DNA of 38,866 nt from CAYQTO01 sp964420455 (GTDB lineage Bacteria; Sumerlaeota; Sumerlaeia; SLMS01). Numbering within the stretch: the stretch's first letter is position 1; each line of letters starts with the position of its first letter. Positions 8,717-16,809 of the stretch are shown piece by piece. The translations under genes and the position numbers were made by a program. The notes below the pieces were generated by a model that was not told where the DNA came from, did no database searches, and saw nothing but the letters and a program-made list of their open reading frames with translations. The stretch spans positions 1 to 38,866 of the forward strand of contig CAYQTO010000013.1 in assembly GCA_964420455.1 (NCBI GenBank), given 5' to 3'.

Positions 8717-10569
8717 ACACGGCCCAGGTTGCCCTCGTACTGCTCCAGCAGGGCGTGGCGGAGGTGAACGAGCTCGAGTGGCTGGAGGCGGCGGAGGCGC
8801 TGGCGATGCTGCACCAGCGCAAGATGCGGGCAGTGGGCCGTTGGGTGCGCACCCCCCGCCAGGCCGAGCAGGTCACCGCCGAGATCCTCGACCACCAGCC
8901 CAAGGTCATCTTCCTCGCCGTCGGCCATCACCAGTCGGGCCCCGCCTACGCCATGCTCCAGGCGCTCAAGGACCTTCCCGCCTCCTGCGCCGTCGTCGTC
9001 GGCGGCACCTGGGGCACGTTCCTCCACAAGGACTTCTCGCTCCACGACCGTGTCCAGGCGGTGCTCTTCGGCGCCTGGGCCGATTCCCTGATCGACTTCT
9101 CCATGCACTACGCCCGCCACGGCGTCGCGCCGGACGTTCGGGGGGCGGCGGTCCGCGGGCTCGAGGGGTGGATCCTCGGCGAGCGCCGCACCTACAACCC
9201 GGACCTCGACAAGCGCCCCTTCCCCGAGCGCGAGGACTTTCGTATCCGCGACCTCCTTCGCGTCCGCGGCGGTACCATGCCCCTGCACGCCAGTGCCGGA
9301 TTCCCCTTCCGCACGCTCTTCAGCCAGGCGCCGGTCCTGCGTCACCTCCACGCCGCGGACTTCCCTTACCACTTCCGCTCGCCCACCCGCGTCGTCGAGG
9401 AGGCCGCCGCCCTCCGCGAAAAGTATCCCGTCAAGGTCTTCAGCTTCGTCGACGAACTCTTCCCCTGGATGGACGACTGGGTGACGGAGTTTGCCGAGCG
9501 GTGGGCCACGGAGATCAGCCTGCCGTTTCGCATCCGGTCCGTCGCCGAGTATGTCCGCGAGGAGACTCTGCGGCCGCTGCGCAAGGCGAAGCTCCAGCGC
9601 GTGGAAATCGGGCTCGAGACCGGAGCCGAGGCTCTCCGCCAACAGGTCGCCGACCTCAACCAGACCAACCAACGGGTGCTCGACGCGTTCGACCTCCTCC
9701 GCGACCAGGGCGTCGCGCCGGTCCTCCGCCTCCTCACCGGCATCCCCGGCGAGACCTTCGAGTCGCTGCGCAAGACCGTGGACTTTGCCCGCGATGCGCA
9801 GGCGGCGCGCACCATCGGCCAGCTCTATGAGCCCTGGCCCGACAGTGCCGCGTTTCGCACCCTCGAAAAGAAATACGCCGAGGCTGTCACCGCCCCGGTG
9901 GCCCCGGAGGTCGACGAGCAGGTCCGCCGCGATGCCCTCGTCGCCCTCGACGACCTGGTGATGATCGACTCGCTCCACCGGGCCAACATCCACGTACGCC
10001 GCGAGGGCCTCGCGCTCGACGGTGTGGCGGATTTCCCCACCTCCGTTGTCCGGTCCCCCTACGAGGGAGCCGCCCGCATCCAGCGCTTCCACACCTCCGG
10101 CGGGTCCCACGACGTCGTCGCCCTGCGTGTCCCCGCCGAGGTCAGTTGGGAGGTGCGCTTTCCCAAGCACCCGACGCTTGACTTCGGCATCCTCCTCGAG
10201 CCCCACCTGCCCGGCGAGCGGTGCCGCGTGCCCATCACCTTCTCCGTCCGTGTCAGCCAACGCCGCCGCGTCTTTCGCATCTTCAAGAAGATCCTCATCC
10301 AGGCGCTCGACCCCGACAGCCGCCGCTGGCACTGGTTCCACATTCCCGTCAGCGGCGTGAAGCCGGGCCCCGGTCGCGTCATCATCGAGAACCTGGTGGC
10401 GGAGAAGGATGCAAAGACGTTGCCCGAGGAGGAGGACGTCTGGGCCGGCTGGGCGCGGCTCTACGTCCGCAGCGAGGCACGCCTCCGCCACGAGGAGGAG
10501 GAGCGCACCGACCACTCCTTCGAGGCCGTCCGCGAGGACGAGGGGCGCTTTGGCGACCAGACCGATTAG
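8713..10569 (+). CDS. Radical-SAM-like protein lacking the iron-sulfur cysteines
   Basis: 618 residues; the ATG overlaps the previous TGA and GGGAGG precedes it. Residues 1-130 look like the Rossmann-type cobalamin-binding N-domain of B12-binding radical SAM proteins (VIFLAVGHHQSG, VVVGGTWGTF) but without a recognisable DxHxxG cobalamin motif. The middle part has the radical-SAM barrel: SPTRVVEEAAALREKYPVK, FSFVDELFPWMDDW, RVEIGLETGAEALR and LLTGIPGETFESLR. The cluster loop, normally GCPFxCxFC, reads GFPFRTLFS: Phe197, Thr201 and Ser204 occupy exactly the C-x3-C-x2-C positions. The canonical 4Fe-4S cluster therefore cannot form. Residues about 470-600 form a beta-rich domain (VPITFSVRV, DPDSRRWHWFHIPVSGV) of unknown role. 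It may be a structural or binding derivative of the family. Domain call is firm; role is unknown. Confidence 0.75.
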   Translation: MNTAQVALVLLQQGVAEVNELEWLEAAEALAMLHQRKMRAVGRWVRTPRQAEQVTAEILDHQPKVIFLAVGHHQSGPAYAMLQALKDLPASCAVVVGGTWGTFLHKDFSLHDRVQAVLFGAWADSLIDFSMHYARHGVAPDVRGAAVRGLEGWILGERRTYNPDLDKRPFPEREDFRIRDLLRVRGGTMPLHASAGFPFRTLFSQAPVLRHLHAADFPYHFRSPTRVVEEAAALREKYPVKVFSFVDELFPWMDDWVTEFAERWATEISLPFRIRSVAEYVREETLRPLRKAKLQRVEIGLETGAEALRQQVADLNQTNQRVLDAFDLLRDQGVAPVLRLLTGIPGETFESLRKTVDFARDAQAARTIGQLYEPWPDSAAFRTLEKKYAEAVTAPVAPEVDEQVRRDALVALDDLVMIDSLHRANIHVRREGLALDGVADFPTSVVRSPYEGAARIQRFHTSGGSHDVVALRVPAEVSWEVRFPKHPTLDFGILLEPHLPGERCRVPITFSVRVSQRRRVFRIFKKILIQALDPDSRRWHWFHIPVSGVKPGPGRVIIENLVAEKDAKTLPEEEDVWAGWARLYVRSEARLRHEEEERTDHSFEAVREDEGRFGDQTD

Positions 10570-10853
10570 GTTGAACGATGACGCCGGAAGCCCGGGGAAG
10601 GAGGGGCGTTCCTTCGTCCCTCCGATGAGTTCAAGCGCAAATAGGGTGGGTGGCTCACACAGAGGCTCGGCAACGGAGAGGCACCGGGAGGAAAAGCCGG
10701 CAAGTCCCGTTCGTCTCGAAAAGACCGTCCGGACACCAGGTCGCTCTCTCCCCTGATGCGCTTCGCTCCCTGTCCCCGTGGGGGGGTCGCCCCAGGTGCA
10801 ACGTTCCCTGATCCCTTGACTTTATATATGTATATATTCGCGACCAGTTGGTC
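10570..10853. other. Convergent intergenic region with AT-rich island
   Basis: 284 bases between two convergent genes with no convincing ORF. It holds a 6-bp inverted repeat (GGAGGG at 10600, CCCTCC at 10618) without a T-run, and an AT-rich island at 10821-10838, starkly unlike the GC-rich surroundings. A TTGACT hexamer lies just before the island. No tRNA or known RNA was recognised. Confidence 0.5.
10842..10853. repeat. Short inverted repeat GACCA-GT-TGGTC
   Basis: Five-base perfect arms around GT, directly after the AT-rich island and next to the stop of the TrmJ-like gene. Too short to be called a terminator; no T-run on either strand. Confidence 0.35.
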
Positions 10854-11669
10854 TCATGGGGCATCTTCTTCCCGAAACCGCTCCGGGTGGTCGATGGCCT
10901 CGAGGGACTGGCGGCAGAGTCCCTGGAGGAGGGAAGCCTCGCGGCGTGTGACACGGCCACGGACGAGGAGGTTGCGAAGCTTGGACAGCGAGCCGGTGAG
11001 GCGGCGTCCCTCGGGCCAGCCGGTGCGGCGCATGAGTTCCCGGGCGCGGTCGCCAAGGTGGCGGAGTTCCTCGTGGGTGGCCGGGCGGTCGGCGGCGTGA
11101 CGGCTGCCGCCGAGGGGGTTGAGGGCCTTCTCGCTTGGGGCGAGGCCGCGGCCTTCGGTGGTGCCTGCGGCCTGGCGTTCGGCCTCCGCAAGGCCGGCCG
11201 CGGCGATGCCCACCGCCTGAGCCAGGTTGAGCGACGGAAACGCCGCCCGCGTTGGCAGCGACCACAGGAAGTCGCACATCTCCATTTCGGGGCCGGTCAT
11301 CCCCTTTTCCTCGCGGCCAAAGACGAGCGCGGCCCGGGCGACGTTCTCGCTTCCGGCCAGGAGATGGACGGGCACGAGGCCCGTCGCGTCGAGCCGGTGG
11401 TGCTTGCCGGAAACGCCGCTGAGGCCGACGGTCAGCTCGCGATCCGCGAGGGCCTCCTCGAGGGTGTCATAAACTTCCGCACTGCGGAGCAGTTCTGCCG
11501 CCCCGCTGCTGAAGCGCCGCGCCTCGGTACCATTGACCTCGCAGCGGGGGGCCACCACACTCAGCCCACCGGCACCGAAGTTCTTGGCCACGCGCGCCGC
11601 CGCCCCCACGTTGCCCCCCTCCTTGGGCGAGAGGAGCACCAGCCGCCAGCGCCGCAGCCCCTCCGTCAC
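10854..11669 (-). CDS. trmJ: TrmJ-like SPOUT RNA 2'-O-methyltransferase
   Basis: 271 residues. SPOUT (trefoil-knot) RNA methyltransferases of the TrmH/TrmJ group show LSPKEGGNVGAAARVAKNFG at the N-terminus, ALVFGREEKGMT in the middle and FPSLNLAQAVGIAA at the knot; all three are present. TrmJ methylates the 2'-OH at position 32 of tRNAs using S-adenosylmethionine. The separate C-terminal helical region (ARELMRRTG ... TRREASLLQGL) also fits TrmJ rather than TrmL or RlmB. The start is a GTG at 11669 overlapping the TGA of the NtrC-type gene (GTGA), so translation is probably coupled to that regulator. The gene symbol is a family-level assignment. Confidence 0.8.
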   Translation of the reverse strand: MTEGLRRWRLVLLSPKEGGNVGAAARVAKNFGAGGLSVVAPRCEVNGTEARRFSSGAAELLRSAEVYDTLEEALADRELTVGLSGVSGKHHRLDATGLVPVHLLAGSENVARAALVFGREEKGMTGPEMEMCDFLWSLPTRAAFPSLNLAQAVGIAAAGLAEAERQAAGTTEGRGLAPSEKALNPLGGSRHAADRPATHEELRHLGDRARELMRRTGWPEGRRLTGSLSKLRNLLVRGRVTRREASLLQGLCRQSLEAIDHPERFREEDAP

Positions 11670-13021
11670 GACGGGAGCTCGATCCCGTATTCCTCGAGCT
11701 TGCGATAGAGCGTCTTGCGCCCGAGCCCGAGCGTCCGCGCCGCCTTGGCCTTGTTGCCCTGGAACTCTCCCAGCGTCGCCTTGATCAACTCGCGCTCCGC
11801 GTCCGCCACCGTCATTCCCACCCGCAGGCGCACGGAATTCGACGGCGCCGCCTCCGTCCGCACCTCGTCCGGCAGGTTCTTGGGAAGGATTTCCTTCCCC
11901 GAGGTAAGGATCACCGCCGATTCGATCATGGTGCGAAGCTGGCGCACGTTGCCCGGCCAGTGGAAGGACTGGAGCAGCGCCATGGCCTTCTGGCCGAGCT
12001 GGACGTTCTTGCCGTGCTCGCGGTTGAACTCGTTGAGGAAGTGGTTGGCGATGAGGGGGATGTCCTCCGGCCGGTCGCGCAAGGGCGGCAGGTCGATGCG
12101 GATGACATTGAGACGGTAGTAGAGATCCTCGCGAAAGCGCCCGGCGGCGACCTCCTTCCTGAGGTCGCGGTTGGTCGCGGCGATCACACGGACGTCGACC
12201 TTGACGGGTTTGGTACCGCCGACGCGTTCGAATTCCTGCTCCTGAAGGACGCGGAGCAGACGCACTTGGAGTTCCGGCGTGGTCTCGCCGATTTCGTCGA
12301 GAAAGATCGTCCCGCCGGAGGCGACCTCGAACCGACCGGCCTTCTGCTTCACGGCGCCGGTAAAGGCCCCCTTCTCGTGGCCGAACAGTTCAGACTCGAG
12401 GAGGGTCTGGGTCAGCGCGCCGCAATTCACCGCCACGAAGGGCTTTCGCGCGCGGGGGCTGTTGAAGTGGATCGCCTTCGCGATGAGTTCCTTGCCCGTG
12501 CCGGTCTCGCCCTGAACGAGGACGCTCGCCCTGGTGGGGGCCACCTGGCGAATCTTCTCAAAGATGCCTTCCATCGATTCACTGCGGCCGATGATCGAGT
12601 CGAAGCCATATCGGTCGTCCACGGCACGACGCAGGCGCTCGTTCTCCTGCTTCAACGCCCGCTGTTCGAAGCTCCGGTCCACCAGCAGCTTCAACTCGTC
12701 GATGTTCACCGGCTTGATCAGGTAGTCGAAGGCGCCCTTCTTCATCGCGTTGACCGCGGTTTCGACGGTTCCATGGCCTGTCAGCATGACGAAGTCGGTC
12801 TCGGGAAATTCCTCGCGCAGGTGGTCGAGAAGTTCCATGCCGTCCATCTTGGGCATCTTGAGGTCGCTGACGACCAGATCGACGGGGATGTTGCCGAGCT
12901 TGATGAGCGCCTGCTCCCCATCCTCGGCCAGGAAGATGTCGGCACCGGTGGATTCAAGGGCCCAGCGCAGGCCCTCGCGGGTGTTTTTCTCGTCGTCGAC
13001 GATCATGATGGACTTGGCCAT
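11666..13021 (-). CDS. NtrC-family sigma-54-dependent response regulator
   Basis: 451 residues from the ATG at 13021, with GGAGG five bases upstream; ATGs slightly upstream are possible. Receiver domain: acidic pair Asp9-Asp10, phospho-acceptor Asp53 in VVSDLKMP, then LTGHG and the conserved lysine in LIKPV. AAA+ domain from about residue 138: Walker A GETGTGKE, the sigma-54 contact loop GAFTGA, Walker B GGTIFLDEIGE and the R-finger region RFREDLYYRLNV. The C-terminal Fis-type helix-turn-helix reads NKAKAARTLGLGRKTLYRKL. It activates sigma-54 promoters when phosphorylated. Its kinase is not adjacent; the orphan kinase at 2128-3558 is a possible partner. It is coupled to the TrmJ-like gene by a GTGA overlap. 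Confidence 0.95.
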   Translation of the reverse strand: MAKSIMIVDDEKNTREGLRWALESTGADIFLAEDGEQALIKLGNIPVDLVVSDLKMPKMDGMELLDHLREEFPETDFVMLTGHGTVETAVNAMKKGAFDYLIKPVNIDELKLLVDRSFEQRALKQENERLRRAVDDRYGFDSIIGRSESMEGIFEKIRQVAPTRASVLVQGETGTGKELIAKAIHFNSPRARKPFVAVNCGALTQTLLESELFGHEKGAFTGAVKQKAGRFEVASGGTIFLDEIGETTPELQVRLLRVLQEQEFERVGGTKPVKVDVRVIAATNRDLRKEVAAGRFREDLYYRLNVIRIDLPPLRDRPEDIPLIANHFLNEFNREHGKNVQLGQKAMALLQSFHWPGNVRQLRTMIESAVILTSGKEILPKNLPDEVRTEAAPSNSVRLRVGMTVADAERELIKATLGEFQGNKAKAARTLGLGRKTLYRKLEEYGIELPS

Positions 13022-13116
13022 GTTGCCCTCCATGGCGCCAAATGACTCGATGCATACCAAGGATGCAGGTGTGGGTCAATGAGAGACGCTCGTCCCATGC
13101 CGGCGCACCCCCCAAC

Positions 13117-13145
13117 TTGACAGCCCCCCGCCGTCCGGGCACCAT
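13117..13145 (+). promoter_or_regulatory. Possible promoter upstream of lipA
   Basis: A perfect TTGACA at 13117-13122, then a 17-base spacer and a poor -10 (CACCAT, three of six consensus matches). It lies 64 bases before lipA in the divergent interval with the NtrC-type gene. The -35 is striking in such GC-rich DNA, but the -10 is weak. Confidence 0.35.
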
Positions 13146-13209
13146 TTTGCTTCCCTCTCCCTCGCGGAAGCCCCCAGCTTCCGCCCCGGCCATACCGATG
13201 GAGGATTGA

Positions 13210-14169
13210 ATGAACCCGACGACCGCCCCCGAAACCGAGCTGCGCCGTGACGCCCACGGCAACCCGGTGCCCCATGATTCCGTTTTGCCGGAGGAGCTGG
13301 CCGCCCGCGGTCGCCGGCTTCCCGAATGGATTCGCGCCAAGCTTCCCGGAGGGGACCCGTACAAGCTCGTCCGCGGCCTCGTCGACGACCAGCGGCTCCA
13401 CACCGTCTGCGAGGAGGCCCGCTGCCCCAACCTTGGCGAGTGCTGGTCTCGCGGCACGGCGACCTTCATGATCCTCGGCGACACCTGCACGCGGGCGTGC
13501 TCCTTCTGCGCGATCAAGACCGGACGCCCGACGGAACTCGATCTCGACGAGCCCCGCCGGGTCGCCGAGTCCATCAAGCTCATGACCCTGCGCCATGCGG
13601 TCATTACCTCGGTCAATCGCGACGAGCTGAACGACGGCGGTGCGTCAATCTTTGCCGAACTGATCCGCCAGATCCGGGTCCAGTCCCCCGGAACCACCAT
13701 CGAGCTCCTGATCCCCGACCTGCTCGGCAACCGCGAGGCGCTGAAGCTGATCTTCGACGAGCAGCCGGAAATCCTGAACCACAACCTCGAGACCGTCCCG
13801 CGGTTGTATCGCGACGTGCGTCCCTCGGCGTCCTACGGCCGGTCGCTCAACGTGCTCGCCTGGGCAAAGGAGGCAGGTCTGCGGACCAAGTCCGGGCTCA
13901 TGCTCGGGCTGGGGGAAACCATCGACGAGGTGCTCGACGTCATGCGGGACCTCCGGTCCATCGACTGCGACATCCTCACCCTCGGTCAGTATCTCCGGCC
14001 CGAGGAAAGGCACCACCCGGTCCTGCGCTACGTGCATCCCGACGAGTTCGCCATGTACCGCGAGGAAGGCCGGAGCATTGGATTCCGCCATGTGGAGTCG
14101 GGGCCACTCGTGCGCAGCTCCTATCACGCGGACGAGCAGACGCACCAGGCTCTCGGGCGCCAGGGCTGA
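13210..14169 (+). CDS. lipA: Lipoyl synthase
   Basis: 319 residues, normal length, with GGAGG five bases before the ATG. A radical SAM enzyme that inserts two sulfurs into protein-bound octanoyl groups to make lipoate. Both clusters are intact: the auxiliary cluster C-x4-C-x5-C at Cys67, Cys72 and Cys78 (CEEARCPNLGEC), and the radical-SAM cluster C-x3-C-x2-C at Cys93, Cys97 and Cys100 (CTRACSFC). The C-terminal RSSYHA segment contains the serine that ligates the auxiliary cluster. Intact cysteines here contrast with their loss in the radical-SAM-like gene at 8713. No lipB or lipoate-dependent dehydrogenase gene is in the window. Confidence 0.97.
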   Translation: MNPTTAPETELRRDAHGNPVPHDSVLPEELAARGRRLPEWIRAKLPGGDPYKLVRGLVDDQRLHTVCEEARCPNLGECWSRGTATFMILGDTCTRACSFCAIKTGRPTELDLDEPRRVAESIKLMTLRHAVITSVNRDELNDGGASIFAELIRQIRVQSPGTTIELLIPDLLGNREALKLIFDEQPEILNHNLETVPRLYRDVRPSASYGRSLNVLAWAKEAGLRTKSGLMLGLGETIDEVLDVMRDLRSIDCDILTLGQYLRPEERHHPVLRYVHPDEFAMYREEGRSIGFRHVESGPLVRSSYHADEQTHQALGRQG

Positions 14170-14182
14170 CCTCCACACCGCA

Positions 14183-14764
14183 ATGAACCGCGCCACACTG
14201 ACCCCGCCGACGAGCTTCGCCTCGACCCTCCGCCATCGCCTGGCCGACGCCATGGAGGCGTGGGATGCGACGATTGAGGGGTTGGAAGACGAGGCGCTCG
14301 CCTGGGGGCCACCCTCCGGCGGCTGGTCCATCGGCCAGATCATGCAACACCTCGTCGTCACGCTCGACAACTACCTGCCCCGGATCGAAAACGCGCTCTC
14401 CCGGCTCGAACGCGACGGCGTGAGGCTCGACCCCCGCGATTTCACCCATCGGCCGTCCCTGCTGGGCCGCCTGCTCCTCCGCGCCGTCGAGCCCAACAAC
14501 CCCTCGCGCTTTCCCGCACCCAAGTCCTTCAACCCGGGTACGACCATCCATCGCGACCTCCGCGCAACCTTCAAGCGCCGTCACGACCGGCTCGACCACG
14601 CCCTTCACCGGGGCGACGGGCTCGACCTCAACCGCGGAGCCGTCGCCACACCGGTCTTCCCTTTCCCCCGGCTCAATCCCGGCGACGCGCTCAAGGTCAT
14701 GGTGCTCCACGCCGCCCGCCACGAGCGCCAAGCCGCCCGCGTCCGCAGTGCCCTCGGCCAGTAA
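14183..14764 (+). CDS. DinB/YfiT-fold putative metalloenzyme
   Basis: 193 residues; the ATG at 14183 was chosen because upstream sequence in this frame overlaps lipA and has no family feature. The four-helix DinB fold is suggested by GGWSIGQIMQHLVVTLDNYL, with the first metal-ligand histidine, and by VLHAARHERQ near the C-terminus, with the paired histidines and glutamine (H-x3-H-x2-Q). Members include thiol-dependent S-transferases and many uncharacterised proteins; the substrate cannot be predicted. It lies 13 bases after lipA on the same strand and may be cotranscribed. Confidence 0.75.
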   Translation: MNRATLTPPTSFASTLRHRLADAMEAWDATIEGLEDEALAWGPPSGGWSIGQIMQHLVVTLDNYLPRIENALSRLERDGVRLDPRDFTHRPSLLGRLLLRAVEPNNPSRFPAPKSFNPGTTIHRDLRATFKRRHDRLDHALHRGDGLDLNRGAVATPVFPFPRLNPGDALKVMVLHAARHERQAARVRSALGQ

Positions 14765-14814
14765 CCCCGCGATTCCGCTTCCCGCTCCGCCTCCATCGTT
14801 CCTAGCTTTCCCCC

Positions 14815-16809
14815 ATGATTCTCCTCGCGCTGCTGCTCGCTGCCGTCGCGCTCCTTCATGGGGCGGTGCGGTCATTGCTGCCGCGCGGGGGCTGGCTGAC
14901 GCCGCTCGAGGCCCACCTCGCCGCCGCAACCCTCCAGGTCACCGGTTGGATCGCCCTCTCCTTCGCTCTCGCCTTTGCGGGCATCTTCCAACTGGCGGTT
15001 GTGCTCGGGATCGCAACGTTGGTCATTGTCCTGCTCTTGGCGCTGTCTATACGATCCGGAAGATGGGCGGTTCTCCCTGCGGACGCCTGGCTGACTGGAA
15101 GGCTCCGCCCAGCAGAGATCGCCCTCGCCGCCGTGCTCATCCTCCAGCTCGGCACGTTGCTCCTCCTCGCGGCTTGGCGCGTTCCCGTCGCCTACGACGA
15201 ACTTAGCTACCACCTCGGCATGGCACTCCACTTCGCCCAGGACGGTGCCTTCGTCTGGTACCCGGGCGAGTCCTTCTACGCGAATCACTTCGCCCGGGGG
15301 GCGCACCTGCTCATGTCCGTCCTCGTGATGGCGACGGAGGACATCCGCGCGGCGACAACTGTTCAGTGGCTCCTGCTCCCGTTGCTTTGCGGCGGCGTCT
15401 ATACGGTCGTCCGGCGCTTCGGCGGCGAACGGTGGCTCGCCCTCGCCGCCGCCAACCTTGTTCCCTCCATCCCGGTGGTGGCCTACCAGGCCACCATCGG
15501 GTATGTGGACCTCTTCAGCAATGGCTGGATCGCCGCCGGTCTGTTGGCGGTCCTTTCGCACAGGGCTGGGCGTGATCTCTCGGCGGCGCGGGTCGCCTGG
15601 GTGTTGTGCTGTGGCGGGCTGGCGGTTTCCGGCAAGTTCAACGCGGCGACGCTCGCGCTCGTGCTGGGGCTGGCCATGCTTGTCGTCTGGGGTCCCGGCC
15701 TTGTTCTCTCGCGGTGGCGTCCCTTCGCGCTGGGTTTCCTGTTCGCGGCTTCGGTGGCGCTGCCCTGGCCCACTTACAACTGGCTGGCTCATGGCTCCCC
15801 CTTCTATCCGATCATGCTGACGACGACTCGCGAGGGCCTCGAAAACTGGGAATATCCGCTCTCCGGCGCCCGCGCCATCAGCGAAGTGCCCCCCTACAAC
15901 ACGTGGCCCCACTGGCAACGGTACGCGACCAGTTGGACGACGTTCGACTGGGAATCACCAAAGCGCTTTGGCCTGTTCGGGCTTGGCGTTGGGGAAGCCC
16001 CCACGCCGGAACTCGCAGACCCAACCTTTGGCTACAGCGGCGACGCGGCGATGGGCGGCTTCGGCCTCGGCTGGCTCCTTGTCGGGCTGCCCTCGCTTCT
16101 TCTTCTCGCGGGTCTTTCCCTTTGGGACCGCGCCCGCCTGGGGATCCCCGTGCTGGTGCTCGCCACGTTTCCGGTGGTGGGCTTGCTTGTCACGGTGTCG
16201 AGCTGGTGGCCGCGCCTTGCGTTGTTCGCGCCGGTGCTGGGGCTCGCGGGGGCCTTCGTCCTGCTCGCGTGGCTGCTCCGCGGGGGCCGCCGGTCTCTCG
16301 CGATTGGCGCCACCGGTCTCGTCATACTTGTCTATACCGCGGACCTGTACTTCGTGCATTCCTACAACCGCGACTGGGAACGGCTCCGCCGGTTCGCGGA
16401 CAGTGGCCTGCCTCCCACGCCGATCCACTGGCAGGACCACTTCTACCCCGGCCAGCCCCAGTACATCGCCATCCGTTTCCTCGTCGAGCGCGCCGGCCCC
16501 CGCGCCACCGTGTCCTTCTGGACCCCCGGCGATCCGATCTTCACCGGCTTCTTCACCGATGCCCGTGGCACCATCCGCCAGTACCTTTTTCCCACCGTGT
16601 GGCCGGATCCGATGCGCTATACACCCTTGGAAATGCACGCCATGATGCGACGCGAGGGCGTGTCCCACCTCCTTCTGAGCACATCGACGCCGTCGGGCGA
16701 TTGGAACCGGGCGCTGGAGGAGTTGCGGGTCCTGCTCCGCGAGGACAACGCGCAACTGCTCCTGGACAACGGCGTCTATCAGGTCTGGGGACTTTCGCCC
16801 TCGGGCTGA
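14815..16809 (+). CDS. GT-C-type integral membrane glycosyltransferase
   Basis: 664 residues with about ten or more hydrophobic segments filling residues 1-540 and a soluble C-terminal tail. An acidic pair sits in the loop after an early membrane segment (YDELSYH, Asp128-Glu129), the expected place for the catalytic DxD/DE motif of ArnT/PMT-like GT-C enzymes that use polyprenyl-phosphate sugars. The VSGKFNAATLAL and PWPTYNWLAHGSPFYP segments also fit this superfamily. Probable role: glycosylation of lipids or exported polymers on the outer side of the inner membrane. Three exact copies of the GTATAGAC repeat lie inside it, one in a different reading frame from the other two. Its last 31 bases overlap the convergent MscS-type gene. 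Confidence 0.8.
   Translation: MILLALLLAAVALLHGAVRSLLPRGGWLTPLEAHLAAATLQVTGWIALSFALAFAGIFQLAVVLGIATLVIVLLLALSIRSGRWAVLPADAWLTGRLRPAEIALAAVLILQLGTLLLLAAWRVPVAYDELSYHLGMALHFAQDGAFVWYPGESFYANHFARGAHLLMSVLVMATEDIRAATTVQWLLLPLLCGGVYTVVRRFGGERWLALAAANLVPSIPVVAYQATIGYVDLFSNGWIAAGLLAVLSHRAGRDLSAARVAWVLCCGGLAVSGKFNAATLALVLGLAMLVVWGPGLVLSRWRPFALGFLFAASVALPWPTYNWLAHGSPFYPIMLTTTREGLENWEYPLSGARAISEVPPYNTWPHWQRYATSWTTFDWESPKRFGLFGLGVGEAPTPELADPTFGYSGDAAMGGFGLGWLLVGLPSLLLLAGLSLWDRARLGIPVLVLATFPVVGLLVTVSSWWPRLALFAPVLGLAGAFVLLAWLLRGGRRSLAIGATGLVILVYTADLYFVHSYNRDWERLRRFADSGLPPTPIHWQDHFYPGQPQYIAIRFLVERAGPRATVSFWTPGDPIFTGFFTDARGTIRQYLFPTVWPDPMRYTPLEMHAMMRREGVSHLLLSTSTPSGDWNRALEELRVLLREDNAQLLLDNGVYQVWGLSPSG
15045..15052 (-). 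repeat. GTATAGAC motif copy
   Basis: Exact match. In the plus-strand GT-C gene it is read as Leu-Ser-Ile (xxG TCT ATA C), using the rare ATA codon, not the commoner Val-Tyr-Thr frame. Confidence 0.8.
15397..15404 (-). repeat. GTATAGAC motif copy
   Basis: Exact match with flanks C...G, so CGTATAGACG on the minus strand. Read as Val-Tyr-Thr in the GT-C gene. Confidence 0.8.
16330..16337 (-). repeat. GTATAGAC motif copy
   Basis: Exact match in the GT-C gene, read as Val-Tyr-Thr. One of two copies with G instead of a pyrimidine before the octamer. Confidence 0.8.
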
